From Chitinophaga pinensis (GTDB lineage: Bacteria; Bacteroidota; Bacteroidia; Chitinophagales; CAIOSU01): DNA of 64,000 bases. The notes beneath the pieces are model-generated. The model worked only from the letters and a program-made list of their open reading frames with translations. It searched no databases and was not told the origin of the DNA. The stretch lies in contig CAMDKI010000009.1 of assembly GCA_945901065.1 (NCBI GenBank), positions 78,815-142,814 of the forward strand, given 5' to 3'. Positions 28,257 to 36,574 of this stretch are shown piece after piece; position 1 is the stretch's first letter; every line of letters starts with the position of its first letter. Both the position numbers and the translations under genes were made by a program.

Positions 28257-28317
28257 AGCAGTAAGTTGGTTAATTAGGCTAAAACACCTAGTGCCAACTG
28301 TTAGCGGTTCGTTAGCA

Positions 28318-28325
28318 CAAGGTTA
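28318..28325 (-). promoter_or_regulatory. Possible -7 element of the adhesin operon
   Basis: On the minus strand TAACCTTG, one mismatch to TAnnTTTG, about 60 bp upstream of the first operon gene. A TTTGG is found about 25 bp further upstream. Weak on sequence alone. Confidence 0.35.
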
Positions 28326-28516
28326 ATTTTGCGAGAAGTTAATTCATATTGCCAAAATATCCTAATGAGTGTTAGGCTACTTTGTACACAACATACTGCA
28401 CCAATTTATTGAAACCATTTAAAACACTATACTTTAGGATAAAAATCATGTTAAAAATTATTTCACAAAAAGACCATAATCAACTGACATTAACCAAGCA
28501 ATTTATTTTAAATACA

Positions 28517-30325
28517 TTATTGTTTCACAAACTGCCTAATCATAGAACCCTCGGCTGTAGTTACCTGTATAATGTATATAGCAGGTTGAAGATTGCCTGT
28601 GTATATACGGTAAGTGGCGCCCCCGGCTGAGGTGTTCACCTCGGCAAGCTTAATGGCCTTGCCAGCAATATTGAACATTTTTACTTGGGCCGCCCCAGGA
28701 TTTTCGCTTTCAATATCAAAGGCTATCCAATCGTTGGCTGGGTTTGGCCGTATAAACGATACAAACTCGGTGGGTGCAGTAGAAATTATAGGCGGCCTAA
28801 CACTGGTGGGCAAGTCGCGCTTCCAATGCCCGGCCCCATCTTCCATCACCAGCCGTTGGCCTAAGGTTTCGGTAGTGGTTTCGGCCAAAATAGGCGAATA
28901 CCAATACTCTGCCGTAATGCTGTCTTTATTGATGTTAAGCACCCCATAACCATGCTGCACCACCTCCATAAATACATGGTGCGGGTTGGCCCCCTTACTA
29001 ATTTGCACGGCTGCCTCCACCAAATTTAGGGCAATACCCATTTCATCAAAATTACCACGGGTAACACTAGTAGGCAAAAACTCGGTACCTACCGCGCCTG
29101 CTCCTGTTCGGGCAGTATATTGCAAGCTATCAAATGGGTCAATGGCCAAATCCATAGCTATGGACATGTGCGCATCGCCGCTTATAAACATGTTGTTTCT
29201 CCTATCCAAAGAATCGAACAAACTAAACAAACGCCTGCGGTCTTCTACATAGCCATCCCAGCTATTGGTGCTGAAAAAATCGCCATCACGGGGTATTTGC
29301 GGTATTTGCGGTAAGCCACGGGCATACCAGCCGCCCACCATTTTCTGGCTGCCTAATAGGTTCCATTTGGTAGTTGAGGCCAGCCAAGAATTAATAAACC
29401 AATCGTGCTGCACTGTGCCCAAAATACTGGTTTCGCCGGGTGCAATGGTATCCCTATCTCTGAACAACAAAATATCCAACATGTGCAAATCGAACAAATC
29501 GCCGTACTGAAAGGCCCTATATATTATGGTAGGCTGTGAGGTATCGGGCATTCTAATCGGCACCCACTCCGTAAAGGCTATGCTACCATTCAAAGGATTG
29601 CTTTGGCTTAAATCATGGTTGTCCCAAAAAGTTACCCACGGCAACTGGGCACGGGCATCGCGCAAATCGGGGTCAAGCAAATAATACTCATGCCTATCCC
29701 TCCACTCATCAACCGTGTTTGGGCCAATGGGCCCTGGGCTGGGCACCCGCACTTGCTCATTAGGGTCAACAAAATCGTATATGTAGTCGCCCATGTGCAC
29801 CACCAAGTTAATATCGGTTCGCTCCGCTAGGCGGGCATAGCCATTAAAGTAGCCCGAAAACACACTGCTGCAAGACAACACGGCCACCTTCATGCTATCA
29901 GTGCTGCCTTGCGGTGCGGTTTGGGTGCGCCCACGGCGCGAAGTAGCACCATTTGGCGACTCAAAACGATAATAATAAACCGTGTTAGGCGTAAGGCCTG
30001 TGGCATCTACCGTTAGGGTAAAATCGCGTATTGCCGAGGCAGTGCTGGAGCCATTGGCTACTACATTGGCAAAGCCCGTATCGGTAGCTATCTCCCAAGT
30101 AAGGGTTATAGGGGCTGCAGTAGCGCTATCAGGCGTTATGCGGGTCCAAAGCAAAACCGCGTTGGGCAGCGGGTCTCCGCTGGCTACACCATGGTAGAAT
30201 GGAGCATTGGCGGTATCGCCAAACATACGTGGCGGGTATACGGTTTGTGCCTCAATTGAGCTCCAAAAAAACGAAATACAAACCCAAAATAGGGCAACTT
30301 GTAGCAGGGGTAGTTGATAGCGCAT
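28517..30325 (-). CDS. PhoD-like alkaline phosphatase with T9SS type A sorting domain
   Basis: 602 residues. Signal peptide ends near residue 26 (SSIEAQ). Classical PhoD features follow: N-terminal HGVASGDPLPNAVLLWTRITP (45-65), the SC at 151-152, HMGDYIYD (177-184), WDNHD (234-238) and SGDAHMS in the C-terminal part. These metal ligands define Fe/Ca-dependent phosphodiesterase or alkaline phosphatase activity. The C-terminus (FIRPNPANDWIAFDIE, VKMFNIAGKAIKL, YIIQVTTAEGSMIRQFVKQ) is a T9SS type A domain, so the enzyme is expected on or outside the cell. A Pho box was not recognised. The protein is related to, but clearly diverged from, the partial gene at 1-1625. Confidence 0.93.
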   Translation of the reverse strand: MRYQLPLLQVALFWVCISFFWSSIEAQTVYPPRMFGDTANAPFYHGVASGDPLPNAVLLWTRITPDSATAAPITLTWEIATDTGFANVVANGSSTASAIRDFTLTVDATGLTPNTVYYYRFESPNGATSRRGRTQTAPQGSTDSMKVAVLSCSSVFSGYFNGYARLAERTDINLVVHMGDYIYDFVDPNEQVRVPSPGPIGPNTVDEWRDRHEYYLLDPDLRDARAQLPWVTFWDNHDLSQSNPLNGSIAFTEWVPIRMPDTSQPTIIYRAFQYGDLFDLHMLDILLFRDRDTIAPGETSILGTVQHDWFINSWLASTTKWNLLGSQKMVGGWYARGLPQIPQIPRDGDFFSTNSWDGYVEDRRRLFSLFDSLDRRNNMFISGDAHMSIAMDLAIDPFDSLQYTARTGAGAVGTEFLPTSVTRGNFDEMGIALNLVEAAVQISKGANPHHVFMEVVQHGYGVLNINKDSITAEYWYSPILAETTTETLGQRLVMEDGAGHWKRDLPTSVRPPIISTAPTEFVSFIRPNPANDWIAFDIESENPGAAQVKMFNIAGKAIKLAEVNTSAGGATYRIYTGNLQPAIYIIQVTTAEGSMIRQFVKQ

Positions 30326-30483
30326 GCTCTAATATAAGCAAGGAATGAACAAATTGTTAAGGATTGAATGTTTTGGTATAAATTTTATTTTTCCGCAAGT
30401 TGTTTTAAACCCGACTGATAGCTATCTCGAATTTTCAATACGTACTTTTCCTTGCCATATTTGAAAAAGTTGCATTCCCAGCC

Positions 30484-30726
30484 CATTCGGATGTTCACAT
30501 CCGAATGACCGAGCTGCGGATTTACAATCCGCCACATAATACGGTCATAAAATACACATCAAAACCCAAAATAAGCACGACTTTTGAAATACGCAGCTGC
30601 ATCTATAAATTTATAACAAAGACAAAATGGAATAAAAGTAACAAGTGGATAATGGTGTTGCGTAACCGTGTTACGTGGCGGATTGCAAATCTGCTGCTCT
30701 GTTGCGACGGATTAAAAATCCGTCGC
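30484..30726. repeat. Cluster of five REP-like hairpins
   Basis: Perfect or near-perfect small palindromes with 3-4 nt loops: CATTCGGATG/CATCCGAATG (30484-30507), GCGGATT/AATCCGC (30516-30532), CGTAAC/GTTACG (30661-30675), GCGGATT/AATCTGC (30678-30694) and GCGACGGATT/AATCCGTCGC (30704-30726). Three share the GGATT-nnn-AATC core. They lie in the gap between the PhoD-like gene and purC, the rest of which is AT-rich spacer. Confidence 0.8.
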
Positions 30727-30760
30727 GGCACTTGAGTAACTCCCGCGCTAGCACATCTCA

Positions 30761-30848
30761 ACATCAGCACATCGGTACATCAGCACATTAGCACATTAGC
30801 ACATTTGCACATTTGCACATTTGCACATCGGTACATTAGCACATTGGT
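30761..30848. repeat. Eleven tandem 8-bp units upstream of purC
   Basis: Uninterrupted 8-bp periodicity with units ACATCAGC, ACATCGGT, ACATTAGC, ACATTTGC and ACATTGGT; the first four bases ACAT are constant and the last four vary. It ends 42 bp before the purC start codon, so it may overlap the promoter. A CAACTTTG at 30860-30867 is a one-mismatch -7 candidate. Confidence 0.9.
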
Positions 30849-30890
30849 ACATTTTTCACCAACTTTGCGGCAGCATAACCACCCCACCTT

Positions 30891-31832
30891 ATGAGCATTC
30901 TCCGCACCCATTTCCAGTTGCCAGGCCAAGTAAGCGTTTACCACGGCAAAGTACGCGATGTGTACAATATCGATAACAAATACTTGGTAATGGTGGCCAG
31001 CGACCGTATATCGGCTTTTGATGTAATACTGCCCCGCCCGATACCGTACAAGGGCCAGGTGCTGAACCAAATTGCAGCCAAATTTTTGAAAAGCTGTGTG
31101 GATGTATGCCCCAACTGGTTTATTGAGTCGCCTGACCCGAATGTGGCCATTGGTAAAATTTGTGAGCCCATCCGTATTGAGATGGTAATTCGTGGCTACC
31201 TTACTGGCCATGCGTGGCGCACCTACAAAAGCGGCCTGCGCATCCTTTGCGGCATTACCTTACCTGAAGGATTGAAAGAGCACGACAAACTGCCAACCCC
31301 CATTATTACCCCAGCCGCCAAAGCTGCCGAAGGGCACGATGAGGACATTAGCCGCGAAGAGATTTTGGCCCAAGGCATAGTTAGCGAAAAGGACTACATA
31401 ACCATGGAACGCTATACTTACGACCTATTTGACCGCGGCACCGAAATGGCCGCCGAACGTGGGTTAATTTTGGTGGATACGAAATATGAGTTCGGTTTCT
31501 ATAATGGGCAGGTGACATTGATGGACGAGATACACACACCCGACTCATCGCGTTACTTTTATGCCGAAGGCTACGAGCAGCGCCAAGCCAACGGTGAGCC
31601 ACAAAAGCAACTGAGCAAAGAGTTTGTACGCGAGTGGTTGATTGCCAATAACTTTCAAGGCAAAGAAGGCCAAACCGTGCCCGAAATGAGCGACGAATGG
31701 GTAGAAACTATTACTGGCCGCTACATTGAGTTGTATGAATTGCTACTAGGTCGTAAATTTCAGCGCACCGAAAACGACAACGTGCTCGAGCGCGTGGAAG
31801 GTAATATATTGAAATCGCTAGAGAAGCTGTGA
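30891..31832 (+). CDS. purC: Phosphoribosylaminoimidazole-succinocarboxamide synthase (SAICAR synthetase)
   Basis: 313 residues. The N-terminal [19 protein letters not shown] and [20 protein letters not shown] segments, [16 protein letters not shown], and [20 protein letters not shown] with TPDSSRYF are conserved SAICAR synthetase blocks binding ATP, CAIR and aspartate. The enzyme joins aspartate to CAIR in purine synthesis. The length and C-terminal helix are those of the longer, yeast-like PurC type rather than the ~240-residue E. coli type. No other pur gene is adjacent. An 8-bp tandem array lies directly upstream. Confidence 0.96.
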   Translation: MSILRTHFQLPGQVSVYHGKVRDVYNIDNKYLVMVASDRISAFDVILPRPIPYKGQVLNQIAAKFLKSCVDVCPNWFIESPDPNVAIGKICEPIRIEMVIRGYLTGHAWRTYKSGLRILCGITLPEGLKEHDKLPTPIITPAAKAAEGHDEDISREEILAQGIVSEKDYITMERYTYDLFDRGTEMAAERGLILVDTKYEFGFYNGQVTLMDEIHTPDSSRYFYAEGYEQRQANGEPQKQLSKEFVREWLIANNFQGKEGQTVPEMSDEWVETITGRYIELYELLLGRKFQRTENDNVLERVEGNILKSLEKL

Positions 31833-31837
31833 TTTGG

Positions 31838-31865
31838 ATGTACAATGTACAATGTACTTTGTACG
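31838..31865. repeat. Four tandem 7-bp units (ATGTACA)
   Basis: ATGTACA, ATGTACA, ATGTACT, TTGTACG directly after the purC stop codon. A fourth example of the 7-8 bp word arrays in gaps of this window. Confidence 0.8.
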
Positions 31866-31958
31866 ATGAAAATCTCTATGTAAGAGGTTTGACGCATCAG
31901 CAGGGATATTTGACCTTATATTGGTGAACGATTTATAGGAATTTGCTATTTTTATAAC

Positions 31959-32198
31959 ATGGCACTGAGATACCTTACCGACAGAATTACCGTAGATGAG
32001 GGGATTTGCAATGGCAAGCCCACTATACGTGGCACCAGGCTTACGGTGCAAACGGTATTGGAATATTTAGCGGCAGGCGATTCGGCTGCCGAAATATTGG
32101 ATGCTTATCCTTTCGTGGAGCAAGCTGATATAGAGGCTAGCTTAAAATTTGCGGCAGACATGCTTTCGCATAGCTACACCATTAAAGATGTCGCTTAA
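31959..32198 (+). CDS. DUF433 domain antitoxin
   Basis: 79 residues. DRITVDEGICNGKPTIRGTR, then LTVQTVLEYLAAGDSAAEIL and a C-terminal AYPFVEQADIEASLKFAADM are the DUF433 signature, a small helix-turn-helix-like fold found as the antitoxin partner of PIN-like toxins. Its end overlaps the start of the DUF5615 gene by 11 bp, the usual order for this module. It probably binds the toxin and represses its own promoter (family inference). Confidence 0.92.
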   Translation: MALRYLTDRITVDEGICNGKPTIRGTRLTVQTVLEYLAAGDSAAEILDAYPFVEQADIEASLKFAADMLSHSYTIKDVA

Positions 32199-32463
32199 GT
32201 ATTTGATTGATGCAAATCTCCCCTTTAACTGCCCTCCATGGCAGAGCGAAGCGTTCATTCATGTATCTGACATTAACCCAAGTTGGAACGACACCGACAT
32301 TTGGCTATATGCAATGGATAAAACGCTAACTATAATCTCTAAAGATTCTGACTTTTCGAATAGAATATTGTTTTCAGTACCGCCGCCTAGGGTAATTCAT
32401 ATAAAATGCGGTAATATGCGCCTTTACCATTTCAATAGGTTTGTGGAAACGAATTGGGAATAA
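32188..32463 (+). CDS. DUF5615 PIN-like toxin
   Basis: 91 residues from ATG 32188 (MSLKYLIDANLP); an upstream in-frame start at 32149 would lie well inside the antitoxin gene and lacks family support. LIDANLP carries the first PIN acidic residue and IISKDSDF the second (Asp in SKDSDF); the intermediate DTDIWLYAMDK adds more acidic residues. DUF5615/Mut7-C-like PIN proteins are presumed ribonucleases. Together with the overlapping DUF433 gene it forms a type II toxin-antitoxin pair. The TA pair sits between purC and the DUF4259 gene with no sign of mobile DNA. Confidence 0.9.
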   Translation: MSLKYLIDANLPFNCPPWQSEAFIHVSDINPSWNDTDIWLYAMDKTLTIISKDSDFSNRILFSVPPPRVIHIKCGNMRLYHFNRFVETNWE

Positions 32464-32536
32464 ATTGCGCAACTATCAGACAACCACAAATTAGTAAACG
32501 TGTTTCAGAACAAAATGGAAGGAATTGATTGATTTA

Positions 32537-32953
32537 CTACTTCAACCGCTCCACCAACCCCTCCACATTTGCCTTCCAAAGCGGGTACAACTCTTCGTTT
32601 TCGGCCCAGAGTTCGTTAAGCTCCGATTTGTCGGAAAGTACCACCTGTAGCGCTTGCCGAGCAAAAGGTTTCAAGTCGATAACATTGAGGGCGATGTGCT
32701 TTTTGGCAAACGAGTTAAAATAATCGGCGTCCTCTGAGCCTTCAATGGGGTATTCGGTGCCGTTCAGCATCGCATCCATATAAGCTGCCGAGACAATAAC
32801 GGCATGGCAACTATCGTAATCCAAATGCTCGGCAATAATGGCATCCTCAAATGCGTCGGCAAAAAACTCGTACGGATTTTCTTCATACTGCATCGCATCA
32901 ACAGCATCCATTGCCGTGTCGTCGTCAAACAAACCATATCCCCAAGCACCCAT
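32537..32953 (-). CDS. DUF4259 domain protein
   Basis: 138 residues beginning MGAWGYGLFDDDTAMDAVDA, the well-conserved N-terminus of DUF4259 (consensus MG-WG-G-FDND-A-D). The rest is helical and acidic, with PIEGSEDADYF in the middle. Function is unknown; such proteins are often solitary or near immunity genes, but nothing here suggests a toxin. It converges with the toxin-antitoxin pair and has a 56-bp gap to the TPR gene upstream on the same strand. Confidence 0.85.
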   Translation of the reverse strand: MGAWGYGLFDDDTAMDAVDAMQYEENPYEFFADAFEDAIIAEHLDYDSCHAVIVSAAYMDAMLNGTEYPIEGSEDADYFNSFAKKHIALNVIDLKPFARQALQVVLSDKSELNELWAENEELYPLWKANVEGLVERLK

Positions 32954-33009
32954 CAGATTGTTTTTTTGCCAAAAATATAACTATACCCCTTAAGGCACAA
33001 ACCCAATCA

Positions 33010-33831
33010 TTACCAACCCTCGGGTTTGGTTGGTTTTTGTTCGGCCATATAACTGATAATCTTATCCAGACGCGCCACAAAAGCGGCACAGCGATCGGTA
33101 TTGTAACCCAGCAGACTGGCTTGCTCAAAGCTGGACTTAGCTTCTGGGTATTGCCTAATATAGTATTGCGCCATGCCCCTATAAAACCAAGCCTTTGCAT
33201 AACCCACATCGGCGTTAATGGCCTTATCGAAATAAAAAATAGACTCCTCGAACTCCCACAACAGCAAATACACAAAGCCCATGTTAAACAGCATGGCATT
33301 GTTGGGGTTATCGTCCGTGTTAATGATGGCATCTAAATCCTGCTTCGCCAAGTGAAGGTCGAAAAGGCTCGTTTCTTCCACATTTTGGTACAGCATGCGC
33401 ACCACGGCTATGTTGTTGTATGCCGGGTAAAAATCTTGGTCGAGCCTGATGCACTGTAAATAATCGGTCAGCGCCAACCGGTATTTAGCGGCTTTTAAAA
33501 AGCAAGTACCCCGCATAAACAAAGCACCGGTATGGTTAGGGTCTATTTTGATGGCTTTGGCAAAATAAAGGGCCGCTTGATCGAAATACTGCTTATCGTA
33601 ATTAAGGTAGCCCAATAAAATATAGCCATTGAAATAATCGGGCTGTTTTTTGGTTTCACGGTACAGCACCTTGGTAGCCTTACCAAAAAAACCTTTAGCA
33701 TATAGTTCTTTTGCCTCATTCAGCACGGTATCTTGGCTGGGTGTGCTAGGCTTAAACAAATCATCTAGCTGCTGTTGGGCATGCCCAACCGTAGCAAAAC
33801 ACCATAGTAATATGACCAACCCAAAACGCAT
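33010..33831 (-). CDS. Secreted TPR repeat protein
   Basis: 273 residues from ATG 33831 (MRFGLVILLWCFATVGHAQ signal peptide); an in-frame start at 33912 would put 27 unrelated residues before it. At least five TPR motifs follow, for example GYILLGYLNYDKQYFDQAAL, GALFMRGTCFLKAAKYRLAL and AWFYRGMAQYYIRQYPEAKS. It is probably periplasmic or outer-membrane associated and mediates protein contacts; no enzymatic part is seen. No specific partner can be named from the neighbours (DUF4259 and FkbM). Confidence 0.85.
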   Translation of the reverse strand: MRFGLVILLWCFATVGHAQQQLDDLFKPSTPSQDTVLNEAKELYAKGFFGKATKVLYRETKKQPDYFNGYILLGYLNYDKQYFDQAALYFAKAIKIDPNHTGALFMRGTCFLKAAKYRLALTDYLQCIRLDQDFYPAYNNIAVVRMLYQNVEETSLFDLHLAKQDLDAIINTDDNPNNAMLFNMGFVYLLLWEFEESIFYFDKAINADVGYAKAWFYRGMAQYYIRQYPEAKSSFEQASLLGYNTDRCAAFVARLDKIISYMAEQKPTKPEGW

Positions 33832-33947
33832 ATACCCTATTATAACAATAAGATAAGTAGAAAGTTGGTTGGTTGCAAATGGAAGGGTGCAAAAAGGCCC
33901 CGCTGCAAACAAAGCCGGACAATATATCCCTGTGCTATTGGGAATTT

Positions 33948-34652
33948 TTACCTCGCATCCACCAGAAAATAACTATGCATAATGTCATAGTCTAGTTTGT
34001 AGCCTTTTTCTGCCATCAGTTTAAGTAGTTCCTGGTTTTTATGTTCTTCTTCAGGAACATGTTTTTCAACCACTATCAATTTTGGCCGATACTTTTCCCA
34101 ATTATTTGAGCGAAGTACCTCAAGGTTTATACCTTCCACGTCAATAGAGAAAAAGTCGATGGATTTGCCTAAAGGCAAATGCTTGTCTAATATATTGGCA
34201 AGTGTATCAACTGGCAATTCAACTACTTGCTCGTTTAAGCCCGGTTCGTGTCTGATGTCAGCTTGGCTTTGTGAAAACGTATTTTCAAAAGGCTTGTCTG
34301 GAATCATGTGGTAGCTCAATGTTCCTGGGACTTCAGATACGCCCACTTGTAGGTTGATATCTAGCGGACGATACTTATTGAATGCAGCAATACCAGCAGG
34401 ATTAGGCTCTACGTTAATGCCCCTCCAACCTTTTAAGTAAAAGTAATAGGTATTGGATAAAGAAACTGGCTGGTATGCCCCTACGTCAACAAAAACGCCA
34501 TCTCGTTTACTTTTCGGAAAATAGCTTCTTATCAGCACATCTTCCCCAAACTGGGAGAAATAAGTTGATTCTAACCAGTTGTTGCCAATTAAAATAGCTT
34601 TTAGATTGTTTTTTAGATTAGCTGGCAATATACTCTTCAAGAATTGCAACAT
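33948..34652 (-). CDS. FkbM family methyltransferase
   Basis: 234 residues. FVDVGAYQPVSLSNTYYF is the SAM-binding motif I region of FkbM methyltransferases, followed by GWRGINVEPNPAG (motif II acidic residue in VEPN) and IDFFSIDVEGINLEVL (motif with D-E/G). FkbM domains usually methylate sugars or polyketides, in Bacteroidota often surface glycans. No glycan cluster is adjacent. An exact TAACTTTG element (TAnnTTTG) lies 23 bp upstream of the start codon. It diverges from hutU. Confidence 0.9.
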   Translation of the reverse strand: MLQFLKSILPANLKNNLKAILIGNNWLESTYFSQFGEDVLIRSYFPKSKRDGVFVDVGAYQPVSLSNTYYFYLKGWRGINVEPNPAGIAAFNKYRPLDINLQVGVSEVPGTLSYHMIPDKPFENTFSQSQADIRHEPGLNEQVVELPVDTLANILDKHLPLGKSIDFFSIDVEGINLEVLRSNNWEKYRPKLIVVEKHVPEEEHKNQELLKLMAEKGYKLDYDIMHSYFLVDAR

Positions 34653-34674
34653 GGGGATTCAATTATGTTTGCGC

Positions 34675-34682
34675 CAAAGTTA
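34675..34682 (-). promoter_or_regulatory. -7 promoter element of the FkbM gene
   Basis: On the minus strand TAACTTTG, an exact TAnnTTTG match, with about 22 bp to the ATG at 34652. No clear -33 TTTG was found at the expected distance. Confidence 0.5.
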
Positions 34683-34801
34683 AACATATTTAAGAACCTA
34701 AGCCATGATTATTGAAGCTAGTAGGAAAAGTGGATTTAACTTTTGCTACCCCCTTAAGCACTTTCCCTTATCTTTATGCCACTGGCAAAACAACCACAAC
34801 A

Positions 34802-36463
34802 ATGCATACCTCAAACCAAACCCTAAAAGCCGCTACCGGAACCCAACTAACCTGCAAAGGCTGGGTGCAGGAGGCTGCCCTGCGCATGTTGATGAATAAT
34901 CTGGACCCCGCAGTGGCAGAGCGCCCCGAAGACCTGATAGTATATGGCGGCACTGGCAAAGCTGCCCGCAACTGGGAGGCATATGATTTGATAGTAAAGG
35001 CCCTGCAAGACCTTAATGAGGATGAAACCTTACTGGTGCAGAGCGGCAAACCAGTGGGCATATTGCCCACCCATAAAGATGCCCCGAGGGTGTTGATAGC
35101 CAATAGCAACCTAGTAGGCAAATGGGCCAATTGGGAGCACTTTAGAGAGCTTGAGGCTAAAGGCTTGATGATGTACGGCCAAATGACCGCTGGTAGCTGG
35201 ATTTACATTGGCTCGCAAGGCATAGTGCAGGGCACTTACGAAACGTACCTTTCGCTGGCCAATAAGCATTTTGGTGGCAGCCTAAAGGGCAAACTTAACG
35301 TAACGGCAGGATTGGGTGGCATGGGTGGTGCGCAGCCGTTATCCATAACCATGAACGAGGGCGTTTGCCTAGCGGCCGAAATGGAAGAATGGCGTATACA
35401 AAAGCGCCTTGAAACTCGCTACATTGATGAAATGACGCACGATATTGATGCGGCCATAGATAGAGCACTGGAAGCTAAAGCCAACTGCGAAGCCGTATCG
35501 ATAGGCGTGGTGTGCAATGCCGTTGATTTGTTACAACGACTGATAGACCGCAACATAACCCCCGATACCCTTACCGACCAAACCAGTGCGCACGACGAAA
35601 TGGTGGGCTATTTCCCCGAAGGATTGTCGGTGGCAGCAGCCAAAACCCTACGCGAAAGCAACCCAAATGAATACCATAACCGCTCGTTGGATACGATGGT
35701 GAAACACGTGAGCCAAATGCTGGAATTGCAAAAACGAGGTGCCATTACCTTCGACTATGGCAACAACCTGCGCGGGCAAGCATTGGCGCATGGGTTAAAG
35801 GAGGCTTTTGGTTTCCCGGGGTTTGTGCCAACTTATATACGTCCGCTTTTTTGCGAGGGCAAAGGCCCGTTCCGTTTTGTGGCTTTAAGCGGCGACCCAC
35901 AAGATATTTATACCCTCGATGAAGAACTAAAACGCCTTTTCCCTGCCGATAAAGGACTGCTGCGCTGGCTAGATATGGCCAAGGAGCGTATTGCCTTTCA
36001 AGGCCTGCCTGCGCGCATTTGTTGGCTAGGCATGGGCGATAGGGAAATAGCAGGTTTGGCATTTAACAAACTAGTAGCCGAAGGCAAAGTAAGTGCCCCG
36101 ATAGTAATTGGCCGCGACCATTTGGATACCGGCTCGGTTGCCTCGCCCAACCGCGAAACGGAGGCCATGCTCGATGGCAGCGATGCCGTGGCCGATTGGC
36201 CGATATTGAATGCCCTCATCAATACAGCCGGTGGTGCCAGTTGGGTTAGCTACCACCATGGTGGCGGCGTAGGCATGGGCTACTCGCTGCATGCGGGCAT
36301 GGTTATAGTGGCCGACGGCACCGCCGATGCTGAGCGCCGCCTAAAACGGGTGCTGCACAACGACCCAGCCATGGGTGTTATCCGACATGCCGATGCGGGC
36401 TATGATATTGCCCAAGACACTGCAAGGAAATATAGGTTGGATATTAAGGAACGGTTGGGTTAA
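34802..36463 (+). CDS. hutU: Urocanate hydratase
   Basis: 553 residues from ATG 34802; an in-frame start at 34712 would add 30 residues not found in the family. Conserved parts include [43 protein letters not shown], the NAD-binding and active-site [38 protein letters not shown] and [17 protein letters not shown]. HutU converts urocanate to imidazolonepropionate in histidine degradation using tightly bound NAD. The other hut genes are not adjacent here. A TATCTTTA at 34769-34776 with TTTG at 34742-34745 is a possible promoter. Confidence 0.96.
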   Translation: MHTSNQTLKAATGTQLTCKGWVQEAALRMLMNNLDPAVAERPEDLIVYGGTGKAARNWEAYDLIVKALQDLNEDETLLVQSGKPVGILPTHKDAPRVLIANSNLVGKWANWEHFRELEAKGLMMYGQMTAGSWIYIGSQGIVQGTYETYLSLANKHFGGSLKGKLNVTAGLGGMGGAQPLSITMNEGVCLAAEMEEWRIQKRLETRYIDEMTHDIDAAIDRALEAKANCEAVSIGVVCNAVDLLQRLIDRNITPDTLTDQTSAHDEMVGYFPEGLSVAAAKTLRESNPNEYHNRSLDTMVKHVSQMLELQKRGAITFDYGNNLRGQALAHGLKEAFGFPGFVPTYIRPLFCEGKGPFRFVALSGDPQDIYTLDEELKRLFPADKGLLRWLDMAKERIAFQGLPARICWLGMGDREIAGLAFNKLVAEGKVSAPIVIGRDHLDTGSVASPNRETEAMLDGSDAVADWPILNALINTAGGASWVSYHHGGGVGMGYSLHAGMVIVADGTADAERRLKRVLHNDPAMGVIRHADAGYDIAQDTARKYRLDIKERLG

Positions 36464-36574
36464 TCCTTTAGTGCAATAGGCTCTAATTGATTACAAAGCA
36501 GCAGCCACCTCTCAACTTTAAAAACCCAAGTACAATCGCTATCTTTGTACTGACCGAATAACCAAACAACCAGC

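Noticed and set aside
30780..31211. 143-codon minus-strand open frame over purC and the 8-bp array
   Set aside because: Its C-terminal part is just the translation of the 8-bp array and its body is antisense to purC.
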